Below, one piece after another: positions 24,336 to 34,981 of a DNA stretch of 64,000 bases. Both the position numbers and the translations under genes were made by a program. Numbering within the stretch: position 1 is the stretch's first letter; each line of letters opens with the position of its first letter. Source of the DNA: Patulibacter brassicae. GTDB taxonomy: Bacteria > Actinomycetota > Thermoleophilia > Solirubrobacterales > Solirubrobacteraceae. The DNA is taken from contig NZ_JAXAVX010000001.1 in assembly GCF_033949425.1 (NCBI RefSeq), positions 248,001 to 312,000 on the forward strand, given 5' to 3'. A model generated the notes under the pieces. That model did not search any database. It had not been told where the DNA came from and saw nothing but the letters and a program-made list of their open reading frames with translations.

Positions 24336-25718
24336 TCAGCTCACGAGCTCGGAGGCCAGCTCGTCGAAGACCGCGACGTAGTCGTCGATCGCCTCCTCGG
24401 TGTGCGTCACCGAGAGCGTCCACTCCTCCTCGCGGCCGGGGGTCATGAAGATGCCGCGGTTCATGTTGAAGAGCCAGGCGAGGTCGCTGAGCTCGGCGTC
24501 CTGGTTGGCCTTGAACGACGCGTAGTCGGTGATCGGCGTCGGCGAGAACGTCACGCAGCCCTTCGAGCCGACGCCGACGGCGTAGCCGGGCAGGCCGTAC
24601 TTCTGCACGACCATGTCGCACGCCTGGACGATCCGGTCGTTCAGGGCGTCGAGGTGCGCGTAGGCCTCCGGCGTCATGACCTCGGTGAGGCTCGCCCGCG
24701 TCGCGGCGACGCCGAGCGGGTTCCCGTTGTAGGTGCCCACCTGGTAGACGGACCCGTCCTTCACCACCGACATGACCTCCTCCGAGCCGCCGATCGCCCC
24801 CATCGGCAGGCCGCCGCCGAGCGCCTTGGCGAGGGTCACCATGTCCGGCGTGACGCCCCACTTCTCGGTCGCGCCCCCGGCGGCGATGCAGATCCCCGTC
24901 TTGACCTCGTCGAAGATCAGGACGATGCCGTGCTTCGCGGTGAGGTCCCGCACCGCCTGCAGGTAGCCGTCCTCGGGCAGGACGACGCCGAGGTTCATCA
25001 TCGCCGCCTCCATGATCACGCAGGCGGGCTTCCGGTCCTCCGCGATGAGCCGCTCGATCCGTCGCTCCATCGCGCCGACGTCGTTGAAGGGCACCGCGAC
25101 GGTCATGTCGACGGTCGCCTGCGGGATGCCGGCGCCGTAGGGCAGCGACGCCAGGTCGTCCGGCTCGCCGATCTTGTCGTACTCGACGCCGATCGAGACC
25201 ATCACCGTGTCGTGGTGGCCGTGGTAGCTGCCGAAGATCTTCATCACCGTGTCGCGCCCCGTGTAGGCGCGCGCGATCCGGATCGCGTCCATCGTCGACT
25301 CCGAGCCGGAGTTCGTGTAGCGCCACTGCGGCAGGCCCCAGCGGCGGACGAGCTCCTCCGCGACGACGATCGCGTCCTCCGTCGGCGCCGCGAAGTGGGT
25401 GCCCTTCGCGTAGCGCTCCTGGATCGCGGCGCCGATCACCGGGTGCGCGTGGCCCTGGACCATCGAGCCGAAGCCGTTGTGGAAGTCCCACATCCGGTTG
25501 CCGTCGACGTCCCAGACCGTCGGGCCCTCCCCGCGCTCGAGGTAGATCGGCCACGGGTCGCGCAGCTGGTAGCTCGACGCCACGCCGCCGGACAGCGCGA
25601 CGTTCGCCCGCCGGAACATCTCCGCCGAGCGTCCCGTGCGCTCGTTCAGCGTCCGCTCCTCGCGGGCCGTCAGCTCGCGGATGCGGTCGCGGTCGATGGA
25701 CGGCGTCACGGCGCTCAT
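24336..25718 (-). CDS. class III aminotransferase, glutamate-1-semialdehyde aminomutase-like
   Basis: A 460-residue PLP enzyme of fold type I. The core shows YTNSGSESTMDAIRIARAYT (phosphate binding), FDEVKTG (PLP ring contact) and TLAKALGGGLPMGAIGG with the Schiff-base lysine. It resembles HemL, but it is about 30 residues longer than typical HemL and not next to haem genes, so another amine substrate is possible. Convergent with the SufR-like gene (7-base gap). Start at the ATG 25718. Confidence 0.82.
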   Translation of the reverse strand: MSAVTPSIDRDRIRELTAREERTLNERTGRSAEMFRRANVALSGGVASSYQLRDPWPIYLERGEGPTVWDVDGNRMWDFHNGFGSMVQGHAHPVIGAAIQERYAKGTHFAAPTEDAIVVAEELVRRWGLPQWRYTNSGSESTMDAIRIARAYTGRDTVMKIFGSYHGHHDTVMVSIGVEYDKIGEPDDLASLPYGAGIPQATVDMTVAVPFNDVGAMERRIERLIAEDRKPACVIMEAAMMNLGVVLPEDGYLQAVRDLTAKHGIVLIFDEVKTGICIAAGGATEKWGVTPDMVTLAKALGGGLPMGAIGGSEEVMSVVKDGSVYQVGTYNGNPLGVAATRASLTEVMTPEAYAHLDALNDRIVQACDMVVQKYGLPGYAVGVGSKGCVTFSPTPITDYASFKANQDAELSDLAWLFNMNRGIFMTPGREEEWTLSVTHTEEAIDDYVAVFDELASELVS

Positions 25719-25852
25719 GCCGCGATCCTCGCAGGCGCCCGAGCGAGCCGGGAAGGCGCCGGAGCGTCGAGGCCGTCCCGTGCGGGCGCGACGGGTCGTC
25801 GGACCGCGGCGACCCACCGGCGGGACCTCGGCGCTCTGTCAGGGTGTCGGGC

Positions 25853-27148
<1,296 letters not shown>

Positions 27149-27153
27149 GCATG

Positions 27154-27204
27154 GGCGGGGCCGGCCGGCCCCGCCGACGACCGCCGGCGCGTGCCGGCGG
27201 TCGT
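27154..27204. terminator. double bidirectional terminator
   Basis: Two adjacent perfect hairpins: a 22-bp palindrome GGCGGGGCCGG/CCGGCCCCGCC (27154-27175), and ACGACCGCCGGC ... GCCGGCGGTCGT with loop GCGT (27177-27204). They separate pepT (plus) from the convergent subtilase (minus). Confidence 0.65.
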
Positions 27205-27239
27205 GGGCGGCGGCTCTCGACCTCCGGGACCGCGACCGC

Positions 27240-28955
27240 TCAGCGCCGGCCGAGCCGCGCGGCGTTCAGCGCGTTCACCGATCCGGACCCGTAGAACGAG
27301 TTGTGGTCGGTGGTCCCGGTGCAGGTGGCCGTGTACGACGCCGGCAGGTCCGGGTCCGGGTACGTCAGCGTGCCGCCGGCCGGGCAGGGCACGGGCACCG
27401 CCGTCCGCTCGAGCAGCCGCTCCGTCCGGGCGGCCGGCAACGTGAGCCCGCCGTTGCGGCGGTCCCGCCGGCCCTCGGCCGCCACGATCAGCGCCGCCAC
27501 GCCGGCCGCGTGGGGGCTCGCCATCGAGGTGCCCTGGATCCACTGGTAGTACGACGGCCGCCCGCCGGAGTCGTCCCGGACGACGAGGGGCGTCGTCGGG
27601 TTGCCCTGCGCGTCGATGTCGATCACGCCGTCGAGGTCGGTGTCGCCGGTGCGCCCGACGCTCTCGGGATAGGCCGCCAGGATCCGGGTCTCCGGCGCGT
27701 TGTAGCGCGGGGTGCCGAAGAAGTCGCGCCGGTCGCCGCCCGGGGCGGAGACGTCGGCCTGGCGCAGGCTCCAGTTGGAGTAGTACGCCTTCCGCCCGCT
27801 CGGCCCGTAGGAGGAGACGCCGACGACGCCCTCCGTCTCCGTCGGCACCGTGAGGCACGAGTCGTCGATCTGCCGGTCGTAGGCGGCGTCCGGCGGGTAG
27901 TCCGGCGACGTCCCGTCGCTCGTGGGCGCGTCGATGTCCGTGTTCTCGTTGCCGAGCGCGGCGACGGGCAGCACGCCCTTGCGTCGCGCGTAGTCGACGG
28001 CGCGCTGGACCGCGACGATCGTCGTGCGCTGCTGCGCCTGCGCGGCGGGCGAGTCCTTCGGGTTCGCGGCGCAGTTGTAGAGCCACGGGTCGACGTAGAA
28101 GCTCATGTTCACGACGTCGATCCCGTGGTCGCCCGCGTAGGTCAGCGCGTCGACGACCGGCTGGGTGAAGAAGTACCCGGAGTCCTGGCCGGAGCGCAGG
28201 TTCACGATCGACGCCTTCGGGGCGACGCCGCCGACGCCGAGCCCGTTGATCGGCGAGGCGATCGTCGACGCGACGTGGGTGCCGTGGCCGTTCTCGTCGA
28301 CGTCCGCCGGGTCCTGGCAGGAGCGGTCCGGCTCCTCCTCGCAGGGACCGTCCACCGTCGGGTCGTCGACGGTGAAGTTCCGGGACAGGCCGCGGTCGAA
28401 GTTCGGCGCGACGTCGGGGTGGCTGCCGTCGACGCCGGTGTCCATGATCCCGACGCGGACGCCCTCGCCCTGGTCGAGCCGGTGGCTGCCCTGGCTCGTG
28501 GCGCCGATCGCGGCCATGTCCCACTGCAGCGGCGCGAGCGGGTCGACGCCGGCGGCAGGGGGCCGCGGGCGGGCCTGCGACGCACCGAGGGGCGCGGGCG
28601 CCCCGTCCCGGCCCGCCTCGATCGCCTTCGTGCGCCGGACGCGGCGGGCGGCGGCGTCGCGGTCCGAGCGCCCGACGGCGCGGCGCGGGCTCGCGGCCAG
28701 GACCGGCGCCGTGGCGACCGCCCGGGGCGCGAAGCCGCGTCGGGCGGAGACGGTGCCGACCGCCACGCGGCGGTTGTAGGTCACGACCCGGCCGCCGGCG
28801 GCGCGGACGGCGCGGTCGAAGGCGGACGGGGCCGTGCCGGCCTTCGCCACCACGGTGTATCGCTGGGTGCCGGCGGCCGTCGCCGTCGCTGGGACCAGCG
28901 CGGCGGCCGCGGCAGCGGCGACGACGGCGAGCGTCGTCGCGCGGGAACGCGTCAT
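27240..28955 (-). CDS. secreted S8 subtilisin-like serine protease
   Basis: A 571-residue secreted protease with an N-terminal signal peptide (TTLAVVAAAAAAALVPATATA), then a pro-region of about 130 residues. The catalytic triad is Asp in VGIMDTGVDGSHPD, His in NGHGTHVASTIAS and Ser in GTSMASPHAAGVAAL. Six or more cysteines (for example PCEEEPDRSC) suggest disulfides outside the cell. No membrane anchor or sorting signal follows, so it should be released. Start at ATG 28955, giving a proper signal peptide. Confidence 0.92.
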   Translation of the reverse strand: MTRSRATTLAVVAAAAAAALVPATATAAGTQRYTVVAKAGTAPSAFDRAVRAAGGRVVTYNRRVAVGTVSARRGFAPRAVATAPVLAASPRRAVGRSDRDAAARRVRRTKAIEAGRDGAPAPLGASQARPRPPAAGVDPLAPLQWDMAAIGATSQGSHRLDQGEGVRVGIMDTGVDGSHPDVAPNFDRGLSRNFTVDDPTVDGPCEEEPDRSCQDPADVDENGHGTHVASTIASPINGLGVGGVAPKASIVNLRSGQDSGYFFTQPVVDALTYAGDHGIDVVNMSFYVDPWLYNCAANPKDSPAAQAQQRTTIVAVQRAVDYARRKGVLPVAALGNENTDIDAPTSDGTSPDYPPDAAYDRQIDDSCLTVPTETEGVVGVSSYGPSGRKAYYSNWSLRQADVSAPGGDRRDFFGTPRYNAPETRILAAYPESVGRTGDTDLDGVIDIDAQGNPTTPLVVRDDSGGRPSYYQWIQGTSMASPHAAGVAALIVAAEGRRDRRNGGLTLPAARTERLLERTAVPVPCPAGGTLTYPDPDLPASYTATCTGTTDHNSFYGSGSVNALNAARLGRR

Positions 28956-29075
28956 CGGGGGATGCCTCCTGTTCGAACGCCCGGCGCAGGAAGGGGGGAA
29001 CGCCGGATCGCTGCCGAGCAGCCTCCCACAGCGACGCGGCCCCGATCCGGTCGATCCGTCCAGGCTCGCGGGTGG

Positions 29076-29102
29076 ACGATGGTCCGGTTGTCGAACCATC
29101 GT
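29076..29102. promoter_or_regulatory. inverted repeat between the GNAT gene and the subtilase start
   Basis: ACGATGGT and ACCATCGT form perfect 8-bp arms around 11 bases. It lies 37 bases downstream of the GNAT stop and about 120 bases upstream of the subtilase start, so it could be a terminator of the first or an operator of the second. The data do not decide. Confidence 0.35.
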
Positions 29103-29138
29103 GGTCCGCCCGCCTGCCCATCCGGGCGGCGGACGCGG

Positions 29139-29720
29139 TCAGCGGGCGTGGTTCGGCGGGGCCGCCCGGCGCACGAGCTCGGTCGCCGCGGGCTCGTCGG
29201 CCAGCAGCGCCCAGCGCTCGTGGTCGCGCCAGGCGCCCGCGAGGTGCAGGTAGCGGGGCGAGTAGCCCTCGCGGCGGAAGCCCAGGCGTCGCAGCAGCGC
29301 CCGCGACGGCTCGTTGGCGGGCTGGACGTTCGCCTCGATCCGGTGCAGGCCCAGGGCGCCGAGCGCCCGCCCGGCGACGAGGCCGACGCCCTCGGTCAGG
29401 TGGCCGCGGCCGGTTCCGCCGACGAGGCCGTAGTACCCGACGAACGCGCTCTGCAGCGCTCCGCGGACGATCTCGCTGACGTTCGCCACGCCGATCAGCG
29501 CGCCGTCCTCGCGCCGGCGCAGCAGATGGCCCTCGAAGGTCGGGCCGCCGCAGCGCGCCAGGAACGTCCCGTACGCCGCCGCGGTGTCCGGCGCGGTGAC
29601 CCACTCCCCGTGCAGCGCGCGGCTCGCGGCCACGGCGTCCAGCAGCTCGTCGCGATCGTCGGCGGTCGGCCGGGCGACCACGACGTGGGGACCCACCACG
29701 AGGACGGCGTCGGAGCGCAC
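29139..29720 (-). CDS. GNAT-family N-acetyltransferase (RimJ/RimL type)
   Basis: A 193-residue acetyltransferase. The acetyl-CoA binding segment is VGGTGRGHLTEGVGLVAGRA, followed by LHRIEANVQPANEPSRALLRRLGFRREG, the typical RimJ-like end. Such enzymes acetylate N-termini of proteins or small amines. No partner in the context: it stands alone between the subtilase and pntB. Confidence 0.86.
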   Translation of the reverse strand: MRSDAVLVVGPHVVVARPTADDRDELLDAVAASRALHGEWVTAPDTAAAYGTFLARCGGPTFEGHLLRRREDGALIGVANVSEIVRGALQSAFVGYYGLVGGTGRGHLTEGVGLVAGRALGALGLHRIEANVQPANEPSRALLRRLGFRREGYSPRYLHLAGAWRDHERWALLADEPAATELVRRAAPPNHAR

Positions 29721-29816
29721 GCGAGGAGCGTGCCAGAGACGCCGGAGCCTCGCTGCCGGTGGGACCCGCCGCCCGTCCCGGCGGCCGGGCGGGCCGCCGG
29801 TCGCGAGGACCGCTCG

Positions 29817-29844
29817 CGGCGCGCCACCGGCCGGTGGCGCGCCG
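29817..29844. terminator. terminator of the pnt operon
   Basis: A 28-bp perfect palindrome (CGGCGCGCCACCGG / CCGGTGGCGCGCCG) begins 10 bases past the pntB stop on the minus strand. Confidence 0.6.
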
Positions 29845-29854
29845 CCCGAGGCGC

Positions 29855-31276
29855 CTAGAGGGCCTTCAGCTCCTCGGTGATCGCCTCGACCGAGGCCTTC
29901 GCGTCGCCGAAGAGCATGCTCGTCTTCGGGTCCGTGAACAGCGGGTTGTCGATCCCGGCGTAGCCGGAGCTCATCGACCGCTTCAGCACGATCGTGGACG
30001 CCGACTCGTCGACGTTGAGGATCGGCATCCCGTAGATCGGGCTGTCGGCCTTGTTGCGCGCGTCGGGGTTCGTCACGTCGTTGGCCCCGATGACCAGCGA
30101 CACGTCCGTCCGCTTGAACTCGCCGTTGATGTCGTCCATCTCCTTGAGCTGGTCGTAGGGCACGTCGGCCTCCGCGAGGAGGACGTTCATGTGCCCCGGC
30201 ATGCGACCGGCCACCGGGTGGATGGCGTACTTCACCTCGACGCCCTTGCTCTCCAGCAGGCTCGCCATCTCCTTCACGGCGTGCTGGGCCTGCGAGACCG
30301 CCATGCCGTAGCCGGGCACGACGACGACGAGGCGCGCGTAGGCCATCTGGATGGCGACGTCGGAGGCGCTGGTCGAGGTGACCGTGCCGCCCGACGCCCC
30401 CGCCGGACCGGCCGCGGCCTCGCCGCCGCCGCCACCGAACCCGCCGGCGATCACCGAGGTGATCGTCCGGTTCATGGCGATCGCCATCTGCTGGGTGAGG
30501 ATCGTGCCCGACGCGCCGACGATCATGCCGGCGACGATCAGCGCCTGGTTGTCCAGCGACACGCCGGCCGCGGCGGCCGCGAGGCCCGTGAACGCGTTGA
30601 GCAGCGAGATGACGACCGGCATGTCCGCGCCGCCGATCGGCAGCACGAGCAGCAGGCCGAAGATCGCCGCCAGGACGAGCAGCAGGACGATGAGGATCTC
30701 GCTCGTCGACCCCGCGGTGATCGCGATCGCGCAGGCGATCGCTCCGCCGAGCGTCAGCAGCTGCGCCGGCAGCTGCAGCGCCCCGAGGGTGCGCGGCTTG
30801 CCGTCGATGAGCTCCTGGAGCTTCGCGAACGCGACGTTCGAGCCCCAGAAGGACACCGAGCCGACGATCGCGGAGAACAGGGAGAAGATGACGATGTACG
30901 TCGGCGTGAACTCGAAGCCGCCCGTGCCGCGGAACTCGGCCCAGGCGATGAGCGCGACCGCGCCGCCGCCGACGCCGTTGAACAGCGCCACCATCTGCGG
31001 CATCGCCGTCATCTTCACCTGGCGCGCCGCGGGCACGCCGACGCCGAAGCCGATCGCGAGGCCCAGGAGGATGAGGAACCAGTTGTGGAACGGATCCACG
31101 AGGAGCGTCGCGACGACCGCGATCACCATGCCGACGCCGGCGATCCGGTTGCCCTGGACCGCGGTCTTCGGACCGGTCAGGCCGGAGAGGCCGTAGATGA
31201 ACAGCGAGAACGCGACGATGTAGAGGACCGACTTGAAGTCGACGTCGGTGAGGAAGGACGCGAGGACGGGCTGCAT
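29855..31276 (-). CDS. pntB: NAD(P) transhydrogenase subunit beta
   Basis: A 473-residue subunit. The N-terminal half has about nine membrane helices, and the C-terminal half is the NADP-binding domain (VVVVPGYGMAVSQAQHAVKE; later VIGANDVTNPDARNKADSPIYGMPILNV). It forms part of the proton-translocating enzyme that makes NADPH from NADH using the proton gradient. A Gly/Ala-rich linker (about residues 290-325) joins the two halves. Its ATG overlaps the pntA2 stop by one base. Confidence 0.94.
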   Translation of the reverse strand: MQPVLASFLTDVDFKSVLYIVAFSLFIYGLSGLTGPKTAVQGNRIAGVGMVIAVVATLLVDPFHNWFLILLGLAIGFGVGVPAARQVKMTAMPQMVALFNGVGGGAVALIAWAEFRGTGGFEFTPTYIVIFSLFSAIVGSVSFWGSNVAFAKLQELIDGKPRTLGALQLPAQLLTLGGAIACAIAITAGSTSEILIVLLLVLAAIFGLLLVLPIGGADMPVVISLLNAFTGLAAAAAGVSLDNQALIVAGMIVGASGTILTQQMAIAMNRTITSVIAGGFGGGGGEAAAGPAGASGGTVTSTSASDVAIQMAYARLVVVVPGYGMAVSQAQHAVKEMASLLESKGVEVKYAIHPVAGRMPGHMNVLLAEADVPYDQLKEMDDINGEFKRTDVSLVIGANDVTNPDARNKADSPIYGMPILNVDESASTIVLKRSMSSGYAGIDNPLFTDPKTSMLFGDAKASVEAITEELKAL

Positions 31277-31653
31277 CACTTGCCGCCCTTCGCGTCGCCC
31301 TCGGCGTCCTTCGGCGGCGTCGGCTTGCTCTTGAACATCTCGAGCATGCGATCGGTCACGACGAAGCCGCCGACGACGTTGATCGCGCCGAACACGAGCG
31401 CGACGAAGAGGATCAGCGTCGTGCCGAACCCGAGGTCGTCGCCCGTCGCCAGGAGGACGAGGCCGCCGAGCACGACGATCCCGTGGATCGCGTTCGTGCC
31501 CGACATCAGCGGCGTGTGCAGCGTGTTGGGGACCTTCGAGATCACCGCGTAGCCCACGAACCCGCTGAGCACGAGGATCGCGAGGTTCGTGATGAGGTTG
31601 CTGGGCTCGCCCGCCGAGGCGGTGCTGGCCAGCACGGTCGACAGAACCGACAT
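31276..31653 (-). CDS. NAD(P) transhydrogenase subunit alpha part 2
   Basis: A 125-residue membrane subunit with three to four helices (ITNLAILVLSGFVGYAVISK; GTNAIHGIVVLGGLVLLA). It corresponds to the membrane portion of E. coli PntA, encoded separately as in Rhodospirillum. It overlaps pntA1 and pntB by one base each, so the three subunits are made together. The lysine-rich tail is short and cytoplasmic. Confidence 0.92.
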   Translation of the reverse strand: MSVLSTVLASTASAGEPSNLITNLAILVLSGFVGYAVISKVPNTLHTPLMSGTNAIHGIVVLGGLVLLATGDDLGFGTTLILFVALVFGAINVVGGFVVTDRMLEMFKSKPTPPKDAEGDAKGGK

Positions 31654-32795
31654 CAGGCGCTCGCCTCCACGGTCTTCTTGGCCCCGGCGTGGACGATCTC
31701 GCCCTCGCGGGTGATCGCCGCACCGGCGATGATCTCGTCCTCCCAGTCCAGCTGCAGGACCGGGGTCTCCGCCCCCTCGGGCGTCTCCAGCATCAGCTCG
31801 ACGAGCGACTGGACGTTGCGCGCGTAGAGCTGCGAGGCGTGCTCGGGCATGTCCGCCGCGAGGTTCAGCGGCGACACGATCGTCACGTCGTGCTTCACGA
31901 CGGTCTGGCCGGGCTCGGTGAGCTCGCAGTTGCCGCCCGTCTCGCCGGCCAGGTCGATGATGACCGAGCCCGGGCGCATGCCCTCGACGGCCTCGGCGGT
32001 CACGAGGCGCGGCGCCGGACGACCCGGGACGAGCGCCGTCGTGATCACGACGTCGAACTCCTTCGTCGCGTCGGTCAGCGCCTGCTGCTGCTGATCGCGC
32101 TCCTCCTGCGTCAGCTCGCGGGCGTACCCGCCCTCGCCGGCCGCGTCGATGCCGAGGTCCAGCCAGGTCGCGCCGAGCGACTCGACCTGCTCCGCCGTCT
32201 CCGGCCGCACGTCGTAGCCGGTCGTCTTCGCCCCGAGGCGCCGCGCGGTGGCCAGCGCCTGCAGGCCCGCGACGCCGATCCCCAGCACGAGGACCTTCGC
32301 CGGCGGGATCGTGCCCGCCGCCGTCATGAGCATCGGGAAGAACCGCGTCGCGTGGTCGGCGGCGGTCAGCACGGCCTTGTAGCCGGCGACGTTGGACTGC
32401 GAGGACAGCGCGTCCATCGCCTGCGCCCGCGAGATCCGCGGGATCGCCTCCATCGCGAAGGCCGTCACGCCCTTGTCGCGCAGCAGCGTGGCCGTCTCGG
32501 GCGACGACAGCGGCGCGAGGAAGCCGATGAGGATCGAGCTCGTGCCGATCCGCGCGACCTCGTCGGCGGTCGGCGGCGCGACCTTCGCGACGACGTCGGC
32601 GGTCCAGACGTCCGGTGAGATCGTCGCCCCGGCCGCCTCGTACAGGGCGTCGGGGATCAGCGCGTGCTCGCCGGCGCCGGGCTCGACCACGACCTGGACG
32701 CCCTTGGCGCGCAGGCGCTTGACGACGTCCGGGACGAGGGCGACGCGGCGCTCGCCGGCGGCGGTCTCCTTGGGGACACCGAGGGTCAGGCTCAT
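31653..32795 (-). CDS. NAD(P) transhydrogenase subunit alpha part 1
   Basis: A 380-residue soluble NAD-binding subunit. It begins LTLGVPKETAAGERRVALVP and contains RAQAMDALSSQSNVAGYKAV, the Rossmann segment VLVLGIGVAGLQALATARRLGA and the mobile loop region. It is homologous to alanine dehydrogenase and to the dI part of PntA. First gene of the three-gene pnt operon. The 298 bases upstream (32796-33093), shared with the divergent secreted protein, hold no element I recognise. Confidence 0.93.
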   Translation of the reverse strand: MSLTLGVPKETAAGERRVALVPDVVKRLRAKGVQVVVEPGAGEHALIPDALYEAAGATISPDVWTADVVAKVAPPTADEVARIGTSSILIGFLAPLSSPETATLLRDKGVTAFAMEAIPRISRAQAMDALSSQSNVAGYKAVLTAADHATRFFPMLMTAAGTIPPAKVLVLGIGVAGLQALATARRLGAKTTGYDVRPETAEQVESLGATWLDLGIDAAGEGGYARELTQEERDQQQQALTDATKEFDVVITTALVPGRPAPRLVTAEAVEGMRPGSVIIDLAGETGGNCELTEPGQTVVKHDVTIVSPLNLAADMPEHASQLYARNVQSLVELMLETPEGAETPVLQLDWEDEIIAGAAITREGEIVHAGAKKTVEASA

Positions 32796-33093
32796 GGCCT
32801 CACCCGCCGGGGGTGGCGTACGGGTCCGTGTGACACAGGATGGGCCTCCATCGTGGTTCGCGGAGCCGCGCGCCCGCGCGGCCTCCACCCGCGCCGCCCG
32901 ACCGGGCGACGCAGCCGCGCGGTCGCCCGGCGGCTCGACGCCGGAGTATGTCGCAGACCGCACGTGCTCGCCGTCCCGCGACCCCATTCCTACTCCGAGT
33001 CGCGAATGGAATCGCGCGCCGCTCCCCGCGACGTCGCCCGGAGACGCGTCCCCCCGGCCGCATCGAACCCGCCGATGCGCGGTTCCACCTAGC

Positions 33094-34212
33094 ATGCCGC
33101 CGATGCGCCGACCGGCCCCCTCCCCCCGCCGCACGGCCCCGCGCCGGGCCTGGCTCGCCCTCGCGATCGTCACGGCGCTCCTCGGGGGGCTCGCCGCGCC
33201 GGGGGCGGCGAGCGCGCGGATGGCGAAGGGGCTCCAGGACGTGCGGATGGCCTTCAGCGGCGACCCGGCGCTGCGCGCGTCGTTCTGGCGCGCCGCCCAC
33301 GCCGCGAGGGTCACCCGCGTTCGGGTGCTCGTGAACTGGGACGGCGCGCAGCGGACGATCGACCCCGGCACCGCCGCCGTCCTGCGCCGCACCGCCGAGG
33401 AGGGTCGCGACCGCGCGGGCGCGCGCCTGCTCATCGGGATCTACGCCCCGATCAACCGCCAGCGCGCGACACCGCGCCGGATCACGAGCTCGCTCATCGA
33501 CGCCTACGGGTCGTTCGCCGCGTCGGTCGCCGAGGCGATGGACGGGCTGCCGGTCGCCGCGTTCATCACGTGGAACGAGCCGAACTTCCGCTCGATGTGG
33601 CCGCTGAACCAGCCGCGCCGCTGGGTGACGCTCTCCAACCGCGGGTACGCCGCGTACAAGCGCGTGCGCCCGTCGGTCCCGGTGCTCGTCGGCGAGATGG
33701 CCCCGAACGCCCGCACCCGAAACGCGCGCAACCCGGGGGCGTTCCTGCGCGAGGCGCTCTGCGTGACGTCGCGCTACCGGCTGCGGTCGCGGTCCGCGTC
33801 CTGCCGCCGGGCCAGGCTCCGCGCCGACGGGTTCGCGCTGCACACCCACGACTTCACCCATCCGCCGACGAAGCGCTCCCGCACCCGGGACGCGTGGACG
33901 ATGGGCAACCTGCCCTACGCGATGGTCGAGCTGCGCCGGCTGGCCCGGGCCGGGCGGATGCCGGCGAAGGCCGCGCGCAACGTCCACATCACGGAGTTCG
34001 CCTACCGCACGCGCGGCAGCAGCCGCACCCCGACGAGCCGCGCGGCCCGCTACCTGCGCCAGGCCTGGAGCTACGCGAAGCGCCGCAAGGTCCGGAGCTT
34101 CACCTGGTACCAGCTGCGCGATCCGGGAACCGGCCACGAATGGCAGTCCGGTCTCCTGACGTTCGGCGGACAGTCCCGAGCGACCTGGAGGACCTTCCGC
34201 GGGCTGCGGTGA
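33094..34212 (+). CDS. secreted glycoside hydrolase-like TIM-barrel protein
   Basis: A 372-residue protein with an Arg-rich start, a hydrophobic signal helix (AWLALAIVTALLGGLAAPGAA) and a TIM-barrel-like body. FITWNEPNFRSMW carries the Asn-Glu pair typical of the acid/base residue in clan GH-A, and NVHITEFAYRT could hold the nucleophile Glu. The substrate is unknown. A paralogue with the same layout is at 46164. Its 3' end overlaps the convergent aat gene by 113 bases. Confidence 0.72.
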   Translation: MPPMRRPAPSPRRTAPRRAWLALAIVTALLGGLAAPGAASARMAKGLQDVRMAFSGDPALRASFWRAAHAARVTRVRVLVNWDGAQRTIDPGTAAVLRRTAEEGRDRAGARLLIGIYAPINRQRATPRRITSSLIDAYGSFAASVAEAMDGLPVAAFITWNEPNFRSMWPLNQPRRWVTLSNRGYAAYKRVRPSVPVLVGEMAPNARTRNARNPGAFLREALCVTSRYRLRSRSASCRRARLRADGFALHTHDFTHPPTKRSRTRDAWTMGNLPYAMVELRRLARAGRMPAKAARNVHITEFAYRTRGSSRTPTSRAARYLRQAWSYAKRRKVRSFTWYQLRDPGTGHEWQSGLLTFGGQSRATWRTFRGLR

Positions 34213-34906
34213 GCCGGTCGATGGCGGCCACGAGCTCGTGGCCATCGGCCGGCCCCGCGTCCCGCCGCAGCGCGGCGGGACGCAGCCCCGGCGAGAGCGC
34301 CCACCGGAGCCGCTCGAGGAACTCCGCCTCGGCGACCTCGCGCACGCCGAGCCGCGCGGTGTGCGGCGTGCGCTGCTGCACGTCGAGCAGCCGGTAGCCC
34401 GCCCCGCGCATGCGGACCGCGGCGTGCAGGACCGCGGCGCTGCCGGCGTCGGGCGCGAGGTGGAACATCGACTCGAGCGTGTGGGCCCGGCCGAGCGCGA
34501 CGCCGAAGGTCCCGCCGACGAGCGCGTCGCCGTCCCAGACCTCGAAGCTCCGGGCGTGACCCCAGCGGTGCAGGGCGCGGTAGGCCCCCGCCAGGCGCGG
34601 CGTCAGCCACACCTCCCCCGGCCCGAGACCGGGACGGTGCGCGCAGTGCTCGACGACCTCGGAGAAGGCCGCGTCGACGGTCAGGCGGAAGCCGTGGCGC
34701 GGGATCGTGCGGCGCAGCGTGCGCGGCAGCCGGATCGCGTCGAGGTCGAGGATCGCGCGCGGGTCGGCCCGGTAGGCCGCGACGCGGAACTGCCCGTCCT
34801 CGCCGCGCGTGTCCATCGGGAACGCGCCCTGCTCGTAGACGAACAGCATCCCCGGCGGGTCGAGGATCCAGCTGCCGTCGTCGGTGTGCGCACCGCCGCT
34901 CTCCAC
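34100..34906 (-). CDS. aat: leucyl/phenylalanyl-tRNA-protein transferase
   Basis: A 268-residue Aat protein. Conserved parts are YEQGAFPMD near the start, VWLTPRLAGAYRALHRWGHA, FEVWDGDALVGGTFGVALGR, LESMF and LLDVQQRTPHTARLG. It adds Leu or Phe to the N-terminus of proteins, marking them for ClpAP/ClpS decay. It is about 30-40 residues longer than usual; the extra Arg-rich tail (after about residue 230) is read entirely from DNA that also encodes the end of the convergent secreted protein. Confidence 0.88.
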   Translation of the reverse strand: MESGGAHTDDGSWILDPPGMLFVYEQGAFPMDTRGEDGQFRVAAYRADPRAILDLDAIRLPRTLRRTIPRHGFRLTVDAAFSEVVEHCAHRPGLGPGEVWLTPRLAGAYRALHRWGHARSFEVWDGDALVGGTFGVALGRAHTLESMFHLAPDAGSAAVLHAAVRMRGAGYRLLDVQQRTPHTARLGVREVAEAEFLERLRWALSPGLRPAALRRDAGPADGHELVAAIDRLTAARGRSSRSLGTVRRTSGDRTAIRGRFPDRAAGTR

Positions 34907-34981
34907 TGCTGGCCACGGTAGCGGACCACCGGCGGCGGGGTGGGCGCTTCGGACACCAGGACCACCCGGGCGCGTGGGCGC

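Noticed and set aside
24336..25718. Naming the aminotransferase hemL
   Set aside because: It is longer than HemL, has no haem-gene neighbours, and other class III aminotransferases share the same motifs.
27303..29858. An 851-residue plus-strand open frame
   Set aside because: It is the opposite strand of the subtilase and GNAT genes, which have full catalytic motifs.
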